Below, piece by piece: positions 22,901 to 36,179 of a stretch of DNA of 64,000 nt (its first letter is position 1; each line of letters opens with the position of its first letter). The DNA lies in assembly GCA_907163375.1 (NCBI GenBank), contig CAJQUW010016884.1, positions 57,360 through 121,359 on the forward strand, in the 5' to 3' direction. The notes under the pieces are model-generated. The model had not been told where the DNA came from. It was given only the letters and a program-made list of their open reading frames with translations, and did no database searches. This stretch comes from Prostheceraeus crozeri. Its lineage: Eukaryota > Platyhelminthes > Polycladida > Euryleptidae. The position numbers and the translations under genes are program-made.

Positions 22901-25900
22901 AAAGTACGATAGACTATGAAAAAGGGAACATCTGGGACTTTCTGGAAATGGCGCATCGCCTGTATCTTATGGGTGCACCCCAGTCATCTTCACTACAAGC
23001 AAGCGTTTGTTTCAGCTGCGAGGTTTGTCACAGCATGAGATGATGTTACCTGAGTCCAGAGCAGCTTGATAAACAGCTTTTTGACAGTTATTTCACTGAA
23101 CGTGTAATCCAATTCGAAGTACGTTGTAATTTCCTTAATCTACTGAACCTCTCCCGATGTGTTATTTCTTCGTATTGAATTATATACGGAGGGCGACCCA
23201 GTCTGCGCTGATTGGTTGATTACGGTAGTCAATAGCAATCAGGAAAACACAGCTGTCTCAAGTCGGCTTTCTCTACTGCTTCGGCGATGCGTTAATGTCC
23301 TTGTGCGTGTTCACTGTTCTCTTTACAATATGCCTCAGTATTGCTGCGCTTATGGCTGTTCATCGTCCGGATTTGACAAGCAAAGATCTTTTTTCCGTTT
23401 TCGATTATCAACGAAACAAGCATGGGTACAACGAATTAACAGAACAAATTGGTACCATCGTTCGACGTCAGTGTTATGCGATTTACATTTTGATCAATTA
23501 GATTTCGTCAATACAATATCTGATCGACCTACTCATTGTCAGAAACGAAGACTGAAGGAAGGTGCTATTCCAAGCAAGCAATTGCGGGGTGAGACGGAAG
23601 ATAATACGAAGCGGAGTAGACTTACCCGAAATTCACTTGGTGAACGTAACTGCATTTCACAACCTACATCTTCCTGTATTACGAATGAGACGCTGAATCA
23701 TTCAACGGACGATAATCTATCCTGTGAGACCGCAGATGCATCAGTATCATGCGAATTTGATATGGAGCTCATCAATGCTAAGTCAGTGATTTGCAACCTA
23801 AGAAAAAGGGTGTTTTCATTTCAAACATTGAATGATGAAAATTGCATTATGTATACAGGTCTCGATAAGAAGACATTTACTGTTGTGTCTAATGTACTGA
23901 CTGATTTTCAGCCATTCCAATATTATACGGATAAACGAGTAACATCTCTATCCTTCGATGATCAATTGCTATGCTGCTTGACCAAACTGAAACAAAACAT
24001 CACCGATCAAGATCTTGCCTTTCGCTTCGCAGTGTGTCGCAAAACCGTGCACAATATATTTCTTACTTATGTGAATGCACTTTATGAGGTACTTTACTTG
24101 GGAATAATGCATGAATCTTTACCTCTGAGAAGATTAAAAGATTGCCTTCTTCTTTTTCGGCATTTGCAAACTGCCGAATTGTAATTGACTGTACTGAGAT
24201 CAGGATTGACAGTCCTAGAAGTGATTTGAACGCTATGTCTTCACGACGTATAGCATTATAAGTCTTCATACACCGCGAAATTTCTTGTCGGTGTTGCGCC
24301 AAATGGCACGATTATTTTTGTCAGTGGAGCGTACAGTGGAAATACGAGCGACAAACTTCTAACTGTAGATTGTGGTATCCTATCGCATTTATCTGCCGGG
24401 GACATGATCTTGCAGATAGGGGTTTACTATACATGATGTCTTACCCTCAGGAGTTACTGTTAATATTCCTCCATTTCTTTCAAGTAAAAACAAGCAATTT
24501 ACAGAAGCGGAATCCCGAAATACAAGAGACATTGCTAGGGCACGAATACATGTTGAGCGAGCAAACCAACGTATAAAGACTTATCGCATTTTGAATAATT
24601 TTCCATCTCATTATAGAACTTTGGCAACGAAATTATTTCGTGTGTGCTGTTCTCTTGTAAATTTACAAAGTCCTCTTAAAATGAATAGTATCTTCATTTT
24701 TGTTTTAATTAGTCTGGTATAGTTTTGAGATGAAAATAAATAAATATATCAGAGACATTAAGGGCACAAAATTGCATTTTATCCTAAAAAATGACCATTT
24801 ACTCGTAGTACTTTGATTACCGTTATGAAAAGTTTTTTTAAAATTCCTTTAATTGCTGCAATAATGTAACTTTGTGATTCATGATATGATATCAAAGCAA
24901 TCATTTTCAAAAGCAAACAATGAAATTGATAGATCAACATATCTGTCTAGGAGCTGATTTGACTTTTGCAGTGATGCAAAAATATATCAAAAAAGAAATT
25001 TTCAATGAGTAAAATGGTTGTTTGCCCAGTTAGAATCTCATAACACGCGCACTATATGGATATCCTTGGTAGTCCAAACAGTGAAATCGCACCATAGGAG
25101 ATTTGCCGCATACATACACAACTTGAACCTGATGATAATAATCATGTTCACGATTTAAATCGAAGTCTTCAGTCAAAAGAAAGTTTTAATTGTATTTTGC
25201 TGCTTTTCCATGTTAATGGCTTCCACTATCAAGCGATATTTGTAAGGACATTTAATTTCTAAGTTCCTTGGTCATCTAAATCACAGTTGTCTGTCATTCC
25301 ATCCATCAGGACTACCGCCTACACAACCATTGTTCAACAAATAAATACCACACTTTCGAACATGATATCCTGTAATATCACAATACCTTGACAGTGCCAC
25401 ACCTCATGAATGTTGCCCCAAATTATACAGTCTTTACTTTTCAAATTATGCTCCACACAACGTCTTAAACAGAGATGGAGGAAATGATTTGATTCGTATT
25501 GCTCGTAGAACTCGTCCAAAGTTACTTGCGGTAATACGTAACTTTTTTGCTCGGAACCAATTTTCGTTGCTACTTTGTCCTCTAGTCAAAATTTCAATAT
25601 CACTTATCTGATTAATATTCAACTTAAGTCGTTCACGAATAGTCTCACAATCGTTAAGACTTAATGATTCCATTTTCCAAAATTAATGATTCAGTCTTTG
25701 ATGAACTATTTGTTGAGCTAAAAGCGTCTTCCGATCGCAGAAGCCATTCCATACCGCATTCGATATTATTCTCCTTCAGTGATAATCGAAATTTTTCTTT
25801 TATATTGATCGTCACCGGTTTGTTAGTAGCTCTGTAGTCGGGTTTCTTTTCTGGAAACAGATTTTCGAAATTGGCCGGTTTCAATTGATTCTTTTTTGGG

Positions 25901-28900
25901 TTTCATCCATGTCGATGGTAGATCGGTCTTTGATATGCCATCCGCATAAATTAATGCTGCAGCCATGTGTGAACAAAGCCATCTTCCACGCGGACACTCA
26001 CAAATGCAAGAACTCAGCCTTCCATCAGCTAAGTTAATCGTAACAACATATGCTTTGTCTTTCATGGAGGCTTGGACAGAACTCTTGATCGTTTCTCCAT
26101 TTATTTCGAAGCTTAATACACGTTGTGCTTTATATTTCTCCTCTCCTCGGGTAAAAGTATTTACATCGTCTTTAAAGAAATGCAGTATGTCACTCAAAGT
26201 TATTGCTTGCATGACTGTCCGACGATAAATGAGTCACTATCAATGTCATTGACGAACTGCAATGAATTGCTAACAGTTGACTGACTTGCTCATTCATAAC
26301 TCGATACTTGTGTTTTCCTGATTGCCATTCACAACCGATAACATCCAATCAAATCGCAGTTTCGGTCACCCGGCGTATAGACTTTACTCTCAACATAAAT
26401 TTCGTGCTCGCTGGCACTTTGGATTTCGTGTCGTGTTAGACCTTCGGCTGAAGAACTTCGTGTCGTGTTGAAATTCTTCAATGAAAATTGAGATTCTCTA
26501 CTTAAGCATAAATGGTCTTTAACCCTTGCCCCCCTCCTGGCGAATTTTTTGAATATCTTTTAGTCCAAGCAAGCTATGGCCACTAGATTTCTAGTAGCTT
26601 ACTTTCTACGTATCATGCAACTTTTGACAGAATGTTAATAAATTTGGCACAATACTTCTGTCGTGAGAGCTATTTTAAAATTTGAATGTTTGGAATCTTT
26701 TGGCTGATTCGGTGCTCACTTCCAATGAGTTAAGATAACATAAAAGTATTCCTCCTATCAATGTAAAGATATTCACAAATGCTGTCTTCGAATTTGAAAT
26801 TATCTGCTTATTAGGTATGCATATTTGAATTTCAAATATGATTTTCTTATTATGTTTGTACTTACTGGTTCTCTATCTGATAAGCAATTATTGAAAATTT
26901 TCAGAATTATGTTGCTTTTAGCCTCAGTGTCTCGATAAAAGTCACCGAATTGAGTTGTGTTTTCACCTGCAGAAACTAAATACTAAAATGTGCGATATTA
27001 TTATTTATAATTATTTGAACTTTGACCTCATCTAATACAATCATGTAATCTCAAGAGTGATGAATTATCATCGTTCTATTAACCACCTTCACCAGATCTT
27101 TCAATTAGTATATGGTTTATTAGTTTTTGTTGTCATTTTCCATTTCAAATAGTGATCTAATGGAAATTTGTTCAAAATTGGCGGTTTTTGACCTTCACCT
27201 TCAAAAATTCCATCCCAGTGCTCTGAAATTTTCAATCAAAAGCGATTTTTTCAGGTTGGGTGACATTGGAATAATTATTCCACCTGATGAACTGCCGAAC
27301 ATAGCCAAACCTGTCGATGATTCTAAAATGAAAGATTTCTTGTTACAATTGGCTATTGCTGGAGCCTTTTATCCCAACTACTTCGTTCGAAAGCACTGCA
27401 GCATGGTTGAGACAACTGCTCAGAAAATGTTCGGCGATAGGGATCCGAAATATTGCGTTGGACTTGGTAAGTCACTGACATTTGACTTCCGAAATTATTG
27501 CTGAAATCAGAAGTGAATCGTTCAGTCCGATTGAAAGTTGCTTTTATGTCGACAGTGTGAAAGATTTGAAATTCCAGTGCCAGATATAAGTGGCACTGAA
27601 GCAAGGCGAGAGACTGTCATCTAGTTGACCTTGTCCTAAACATTGATAATTTTTTTGTTTGAAAAGTTGATGATGGCCTGCCTAGGAGCTCATCTTCCAC
27701 ACTACTAAGCGAAGATGTTGCTAGTATCTACACAGTATCTAGGTTCACATTTACAGGGTTGCCATACGTCCGGATTTTATCCGGACGTCCGGATTGTCCG
27801 GATTTGTTGACAGAATCTGCTGATGTCCGGATTTTTTGACAGAATCTGCTGAAGTCCGGATTTTTGTCAAAACCATCAAATTTCCGGATTTTTATCGAAT
27901 CCATACTAATGTTCGTCAGTTATTTCTTTACCCGTTTAAAATCATGCAACTACTTGCTTTGGACTAAAGCTGATTCATCCGCATCATTTTTGCAAACTGC
28001 TTTTTTCACAGACTACTAGGGTCCAATTTGGGTAATTTTATACATGCACTATGCTGTTGTCATAACAGTTTGATTCTTGGATTTGCACAAATATATTTTG
28101 ACTTGTCAATGTGTTTGCAAATTGTATTGTATAGAAGAATTCATTCTACCGTAACTGTTCTTCAGAGGCAGCGCGGCCAGAACAATGAAGCTCGGATTTG
28201 CATGTTTGTTCACACTTTGCCTAGATGAGACGAACAATTCATCTGGGTACAAGCAGCTCGATTTGACTGCTATTTTCTGGTGCTCCAATCAGCAAAGAAT
28301 CCGTGTAGAATTCCTGACCTCGATTTACATGAAAATAGACCGGAAAGATGTGATTGAGGCTCTTGCAGGAAACCGAGCGCCACCCAAACTTTGTAGTGCT
28401 CAGATAATTCATGCTGAAGTAATGAATTTTCTGAAAACCGTGAACATCTCAGCCAAAAACGTACTTGCCATCAACCGCGACTGGCCGTATGTTATGACAG
28501 CCTTCATAAAACTGTTCTCATCTTCTAATCCGGATGTTATAGACTTTTGTTCTTGCAAGCTACATACATTGCACAACTGCGTGGAAAAAGTTATGGGTAA
28601 ACTGAAATTCAATGTGCTTCAATTTGCACTCGACATGAAGTATTTCTTCAAAGGGCAAGCTCTCAGATCCGAAGAATTCGCTGCTCTGCGAGACGAGCTG
28701 GATTTACCGAACTTGAAACTAATTGATCATAGTGGGACGAGGTTTTTGACCTTACATGTACTTCATTTTGTGAATCGAGTTCTCACGCTCCTTGATGCGC
28801 TTCGAACCTATTTCGTCCACTATTTGCCCAAAAAAGGATTGGCAGATTTGGCAAAGAATGATCGGTATGAGCGACTTCGCAGCGCATTCGCATCAAAGAA

Positions 28901-31900
28901 GACAGACATCCACCTCCTTTTTCTATCGGAAGCACTTCCCCTATTTCAAGAAATGCAATTATTTTTACAGAGAGACGATCCCATTGGGCCGGAGTATGTG
29001 TATAGAATTTGTGGTATGATGGCTTCTCTAGGCGGACGATTTTTGCTGCCTTCTATCTGTGAAGACATCGTCGTGTCGAAGATTTCAACATCAAGCATGG
29101 TCCCTGAAAATCACTCATCAGACGTTGACATTGGCCACCGAACCGAACGTTTATGTCTGAAAATTTTGCAGTCTGCCGAAATGACCCATTTCAAACTCGA
29201 AGCGAAGACTTTTGATTTGGAGGCTTTCCACGCAACCATGAGCAATCTCAAACTTGATCAAAAAGAACACATGCGTTTGTGGCGAAAGTTGACATTGCTA
29301 TGTCCACAAAACCGCACGTTTCAGTCGGATAAGGACAAGACAACAAAATTAAAAAACTTGACGTTTCTTTCAGGTCTCATTCCCACAATAAAAGTTGATG
29401 ACATGCAATCATTAATCGAGGAATGGAGGCAGCTGGCAATCAACAATGATATTCAGCCACTCAAAGAAGAACGGCTAGATGCTTATTGGAGCAAGATATT
29501 CGAAAAGCACAAATATTCGCTGATCAAAGTTCTTGTGCAGGCATTGCTTTGTATTCAGCCACACAATGCTGCTGAGGGAAGAGGATTTAGTGTAAATGCA
29601 GCTGTAGTCACAAAGGAGAGAAATCGTCTCCAACCCGAAACTCTGAACGGTATCCGGCGAGTGCGATCTCACTTGAAAAATATCGATGGATTACAACATT
29701 TTTCAGTAACTCAGTCCCTCATCGACTTAGCTCGAAGCTCATCCCAGCGATACTTCCAATCATATGAGCACGATAGTGCTAGTGATGGTGAAGAATCATG
29801 AACGTAAATTTTTAGACTATTTAAAGAATTGTTTTTGCCAAAGAAGAATTTTTTATCGGATTGTCTTTATGGACAGATTTCAGTGAGCTAGATTGTTTAT
29901 ACTTGACGTGTTTTTATTGATAGTGATCATTTGTCTATCAGTGATGTATTATTATATAGACTTTTTTCTGGTAACGCAATCACAGATGTAGCGTTGTATT
30001 CTTTATAGATTTGTTGATTCATGACACAATCATAGGCGCACCAATGTATATTTTTATAGATTTGTTGATTCAATCATTTAACGAAATCATAGACGCGTTA
30101 TATATTTAGGCTTTGTACTGCCTGTATTTGTTAAAAGGATTTGTGAAATATTCTCAAGGCTTCTGAGATTTATTGATGTATTTGTTAATTGAATATATTG
30201 CGGGTTCATAAAAGCTGCGATTTTTCATTCAAAATCACCTGTCACTTATGAATGACGAGGAAAAGAGATACGCATGATATTGATGACAATCTTACGCATA
30301 ATGATTATTTTCCATTCACAGTTAAGTATAGAAGGCAATTAATGTTTATATTTACTCTGATGATATAACATTAGAGCGTCCGGATTTTTTTCTGGACGAG
30401 TTTGGCAACCCTGCATTTAGCAATGTGATGAAAAGTCTCTCTTGTACTAACTTTCCAAAGGCGACCATCTTTGTCTATAGCCTAGGTTCCTTTGTTTACT
30501 CAAAGATGAAAATTTCTGAGAAGTCCAGAATAGTGAATCAGTAATGCTATGAATTTTTGCAAGGTTTCTGCATGTCTGTCGTTGTCCTCCTATTGTTTTC
30601 AATTCTGAGTTTCAGGTCAGTTTCCAATGAACAAAGGTCTGTTATACTGCAATCAGTTGGAGAAGTATTACAGACGACTTTGCATGAAGAATTACGACGG
30701 TTGTCGAATCAAGATTGATGCACACGACACAAAAGCTGTCGTCGATTTTTCTGATATCCAACGCTGTGAAATACCATCGGAAAGGAGGAAAATTATGACT
30801 AGGGCGGCGGCCCTTCCTGTCTATCTGGCTTTGAAAGCGAAGCAGGTAATTTTCCATCTACCTATACGAGTACAAGAAGCAGTGTTCTGCTTAATCGGGA
30901 CCTCGCGAGTAATCGTAATTTGTCCTGAGTTAACTAATAAATGCGTCCCATCCTGCACTTTTTACTATGAGATCTCTTGCAAAGGCTGTTTTCCATGTTG
31001 AAAATGATCGGTGGCAATCAAGCTGAAAAAAACCTTGACTATCTTCATTGTCACAGTCTTCATTGAACTTATGTCTTCAGAATAAGAGGTGGTGCATTTG
31101 AAGTGTGACTCAGATACCTTGAGGAGGGTTGAAAACTCAGGAGAAACGCTGATGTTCTCATTTTTTTGGGAAAAGCTAACTAATATGTTAACTGTTAGTG
31201 AGAACTGGTTGGCATACAACGTTCTTTTGCCAAACTTTTGGATGACGAGAGAATCCCAAAATAAAACCAAAACTGTCCTCTGTTAATGTTGCGAAGATGC
31301 CTTGTTTTTTTAGGAAGAGTAAGGTTTTACTGAATTTTCAAAAATTAATATAGAACAGAAATGCTGTCAGCAGCAGGTGGTCGGGATTCATAGTTTTGAC
31401 CATGTAGGTTTGCTGTAAGATGCCTCCAGAAATGCAAGGCACGAAAGTGGCGAATAATGAAAATTTGTATGTAATATAATATACATAAAGCGCCGACGCT
31501 TCAGACTTCGTCCTTGGTCGAGGCAAAAATGGATACACGCGCACATACTGACACAGCTGCTATACTAGGTACATAGCATATGTAGAGCTGATGACACATT
31601 AAATTATGTTATTCAACACTCGGCGAAATTTACTAGAGGTATCTCGCAGTAAACCTACATGGTTAGAATTATGAATCAAAATCTAATGTTTTTTGTCTGA
31701 CGATTTGTTTTTCTTAACTCTGCTAATCTCGCCACAGTGTTGTCATTTTTACTTAAGTTTCTCTATAAATTGACAGTTGCGTTTGATAAATTGTGCATTT
31801 TCTATTGAAAATAGATGAGCCTTGCTACTATTTAACTTTTGTATTCCTGATGATGTGGTTGTAACCAGGAACTATTGAATGATAAATTACTCATTAAATA

Positions 31901-34900
31901 GCATCAAGGCATATCTACTTTTTTGGGGTAGGACCGATCCCGGGATAGCCATCGATAACACGTCATCTTCAGCATGTTTCATTCCTTCGAAATTCACCCG
32001 AAGAGAATCCTTGAAATTCATCAATAGAAATTCATATCTTCATATCATGGAATGTAGACCTCCTCCCTTCATTAGTGCCTCCGACGTCATCGGCGTCTTG
32101 TTACTTGATTGTCGTCATTCTCATTAAGACGCTTTACTATCTGTTTTTTTATACTTCGATCTGCTTTTAGGCGCCTTTATCACTCTTAAATTCCGATGTC
32201 TGCGTCATAACCGACCTCCGATACTCACAGTCATAGACACCCTGCTGTCAAAGTGGACACTCTAGAACCCTACATTTAAAATATGAAAGCACCAATATGT
32301 TGTCAAATGAGACATACATGGCGATGAGCAGAGATGGTGCCTTTTCAGTCCCCGAACTAGATTTCCTAAGGCGCCTACAAGACTCCAATCACATTCCTGC
32401 GCATTAAGACATGAAATTCTCATGCATTTTGGTTTTTTTTTCAGATTCCACGGCTACGTCCTTACTTAGTTGCAGTAAAGGAAACCAATGCAGTCCACGA
32501 GGCACTTGTTGCCATTCAAAAGCAGAGTTTACTGAAATACCAAACCTTGAACAATGCTAGTTTTGAAAATGCTCGGCTGCTGTATGAGAATCACGTTGGA
32601 TATCCAGGACTTCACACGCGACATATCAAGGTGCGTTGATTCAATTTATTTGAAAAAATGAATCCCCTTTTGATAGTTTATAAATGAAAAGAGCCACGAA
32701 ATACATAACGATCTATTAGCACGAAGCCTTTCGTCCAATCTCAACGGGTGCTAACTTTGGACAGAAACAAATCTTAGATGCAAACTTAGATATAAAATTT
32801 GAATCATTCATAACAGATACTTAGGAGAATATAGAGATATCCTTATACATTAACATAATAGAAATCAAAGCATAGCAATACTGTAAGACATAAACTATTC
32901 AACCCAGTACTCATAGAAAGCGTAAAAAATGAAAAAAGGAAGAAATCTACCACGGAAGGAAAACACTACACTTTTTCCATGTCTATTTCAGATCCTTCCA
33001 AATCTATTTCAGATCCTTCCAAATCTATTTCAGATCTTCCAAATCTATTTCAGATCTTTCCAAATGAATTTCAGACATTTCCAGATGGATTTCAAATATC
33101 TACCACAGGCTCAACTTTGAAGATATCTGAAATCCAAATGGAGAAATCTGAAATCCATCTGGAAATGTTTGAAATCGATTTGGAAATATCTGAAATAGAA
33201 ATGGAAAAGGTGTAGTATAATATATTAGTTTTATATCTAAGTTTGCATCTGAGATTTGTTTCTGTCCAAAGTTAGCACCCGTTGAGATTGGACGAAAGGC
33301 CTCGTGCTAATAGATCAATTTATTTGGTATTTCCACTCCCTTACATGTTCATTTTCGCACTACGCCAATTGTAGAGAGCAAATTATTACTGAAATGAGAA
33401 TTATTTTATGCATGCACCAGTGTTGATATTTGCTGCGGAATTTCCGCATTGCGGGATTTTGCTCAAATCTGCGGGAATGCTAGGGGAAAAATGTAGCCTG
33501 CGGGATTTTGTTTTTGGTTGGGAATATACATAGGAATAGAAATTTTATTTCAAGCTCAATACATAGGCCTACCTAAGTTATGATAAAAGATAGGATGCAA
33601 AGTAGATCTGCAGGTTATACTGTAATAATTATGTATTAATATTCTATTTGCACAAGGGCCTAATTATATGTAGTTTTCACTAATTAGAGGGGAATAATTC
33701 TGTCGATTCTTGTCTATTGGTAAATGGTTATCTAAAGCAGATTGAAGAAGATTGTGTGACATTTCATATCTCCGAAAGTATGGTTTCATCAGGTTTCAAT
33801 GCTCACGCAAGTTTTATGAACCGTCAACGCGAACAACAGAAAAAGGAAGAATTGAAGAAGGAAGAAATCGCACAGAAAAGGAAACTCAATGAAGAAATTG
33901 AAGCCGAAATTGTACGACAGAAAAAGCTTAACAAGATCTTTCAAAAAGAGAATGCGATTACCAGCAAGAAGACATCAATACATGATAGCATAAGAGCAAC
34001 AAAGTTCTTGATGAATGAATATCAAAAGAAGATGGATTTACTGACTTTTGATTTACACGAACTGGATAAAGAAGGAAGAGAGATATCGTCGAAGAAAGAA
34101 ATTGCTCAAAAGCGCATCGTTGACTCTGCAATATCGACAGTGTCACAAAAAGTAACTCATAACTCTCTTGCGAGTGACTAACTTTGAAGACATTTCTTCA
34201 TTGAAACTGGATCTAATTTTGATCAGTATGTCGTTGATTGGCATTTGTCGTAATTTTTGTCACTTCTATTTTTTTAGCTTCTTCCAAAAGTTTTGAATTT
34301 TATATCATTTTGTTTAAGCTGTTACGTCAGATTTTTATTACCCGTACCTATTGCAATTTTAGATCGAATTTTTTACGAATATATCTGTCTCATTATCAAA
34401 GACTTTTCTTCTAAAAAAAATTGTCAAGTAATATACATGGGTATAAGATACCAACATAGTAGAGTAGTCTGTAATCAATGAACGTAACCAGAAGTAACGA
34501 GATACGCATAAATATAATAATGCAATACCTGCATTTGTCAAAATTCATAGTTGAATTTTATACTAATGATATACGAGTATTTCAGTGATTCATGCATATA
34601 AGAGTTTGCTTCAGTGGTTGTCTCGGCCTGCATAGACTATTAGTATCATTAACAGTTTCAGGACTAAGTATATTCAAACCCGCAATATTCAAGTCCTGAC
34701 TGAGTTATACCAATAAAACGTTATTCTCGACGGGGAAATTAAACAATCAAATCTGAAATGTTGATATTCGTAATGCGGGATTTTTTCGGCCTGCGGGAAA
34801 ATTTTCAAATTTAGCGATAACATCACTGGCATGTACACAATGCCTGCGTTTTTTTTTGCTGCACTAAGTTCATGCCTATGCACTTTTTAGTTAGTAGCTG

Positions 34901-36112
34901 CGGTACTATGCAGATTTAACCGTCGCCTAAGACACATATTGGAAATCAAAATGTTCGAAAACTCATAATTGACAAGTCAACGGGAGATCATTTTATGTTT
35001 CCACAAGTCGAATCAGCAAAACTCCCCAATGTTTGGTCGAGGTTTATAATTTTAAATCAAAAAAGTAAAACGTAGCCATTGACCGATAGAAGGCGCAGGA
35101 CGCCGAAGGCCCGTCTAGAGTGTGTTTTACTTTTTGACTTAAAATTATAAACCTCGACCAAACTTAAGAGAGTTTTGATGACTCGACTAGTGAAATCTTA
35201 GAAAACTAGCCAAAAGTATGTAAAATTTCTACATGTATAAATGAGCACATTCAATTTCAGCTGAAAGTGACGCACGCGAGCAAGTGCTGTCATTTTTTCG
35301 GGATATATCATGAGAATGAAAACGATTTACGCTGCATCGAAGAAATCATATCCCAATATGTTCAAACTAAAGCAGAAAAAGTGCCTAATAACAGTATTGA
35401 ACCCAACATGGTTTGCCTTGCACCAGCACGACTACCTCCGTCTCTACAAAACGAGAACGTCCAGTCATATTCTGTAAGTTCAGTCATCAGATTGTTATTT
35501 CGCTGTAAGTGCTGTATTTGAATTGTTCAGGCTATTGGAATTGAGTAAACAGCAGGCTGAGTTTTTGAAAATATAAGCGCTATGATTAATGTGTCCAAAT
35601 AATCGGCAATGGAAAATCAATTCCTAATTCTTCGCATTTGTATATATCGTCCGCAAAGTTGCAACACAATTGATATCTTTCTAAATAAATCAGGCAATTA
35701 TAATCATGTAGATTTTAACGATTGCTGGGTTAAGAGAGATGCTTCAGGTTTCATGTTTGCAATCAGGCATCCCGCAATCAAATGTATTATCTCCATTCCA
35801 GAAGACGTCCCAATTGTCCTTCTTTACTGTCGAAAGAAATTCGAAATTTTGTAGAATATCGATGTGATTATTAAATTCCTTTTAGGGCCATTCGTAATAG
35901 ACGTCAACGGGATCAAGAGGGGAAGGCGCGGGCAAAGTAAAGTAGATATGCGGAACGAATGCTGCTGAGACTACGATTCGCAAGCAAAAGTACTTGGCTG
36001 GAATAAAACAGTAACCTCAATGAGATGAATACGAAATTGGTAGTTTGTAATCTATCACGCATTTTGTCTATCATATACTTAATCTTCTTTCTCTTTGCTC
36101 AGTTTAGTAGTT

Positions 36113-36179
<67 letters not shown>

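Larger units (their letters stand above)
23187..26376. mobile_element. ISL2EU-like transposon with THAP transposase and YqaJ-type gene
   Basis: A 3.2-kb element with a THAP/DDE transposase on + and a SWIM plus YqaJ-type gene on -, convergently arranged. This two-gene set is known for ISL2EU-type elements. The ends are degenerate inverted repeats: ACGGAGGGCGACCC on the left and GGTCACCCGGCGT on the right, with a subterminal CAATCAGGAAAACACA block inverted on both sides. Both genes are broken, so this is an old copy. Confidence 0.75.
27754..30413 (+). mobile_element. 2.66-kb hAT transposon with long transposase ORF
   Basis: The ends CAGGGTTGCCATACGTCC and GGACGAGTTTGGCAACCCTG are inverted repeats. 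CATTTA lies directly outside both (27748-27753 and 30414-30419); only six of the expected eight hAT duplication bases match. The left end holds repeated TCCGGATTTTT units between 27771 and 27895. The element sits in intron 9 in the same orientation as the gene. Confidence 0.8.

Noticed and set aside
22338-22956. Overlapping minus-strand ORFs in intron 8
   Set aside because: Two frames of the same DNA, neither with family features.
32929-33215. ORFs with periodic ISDPSK / FQIFQ-type peptides
   Set aside because: Products of a DNA tandem array with a mirror centre; readable in several frames, so not selected as protein.
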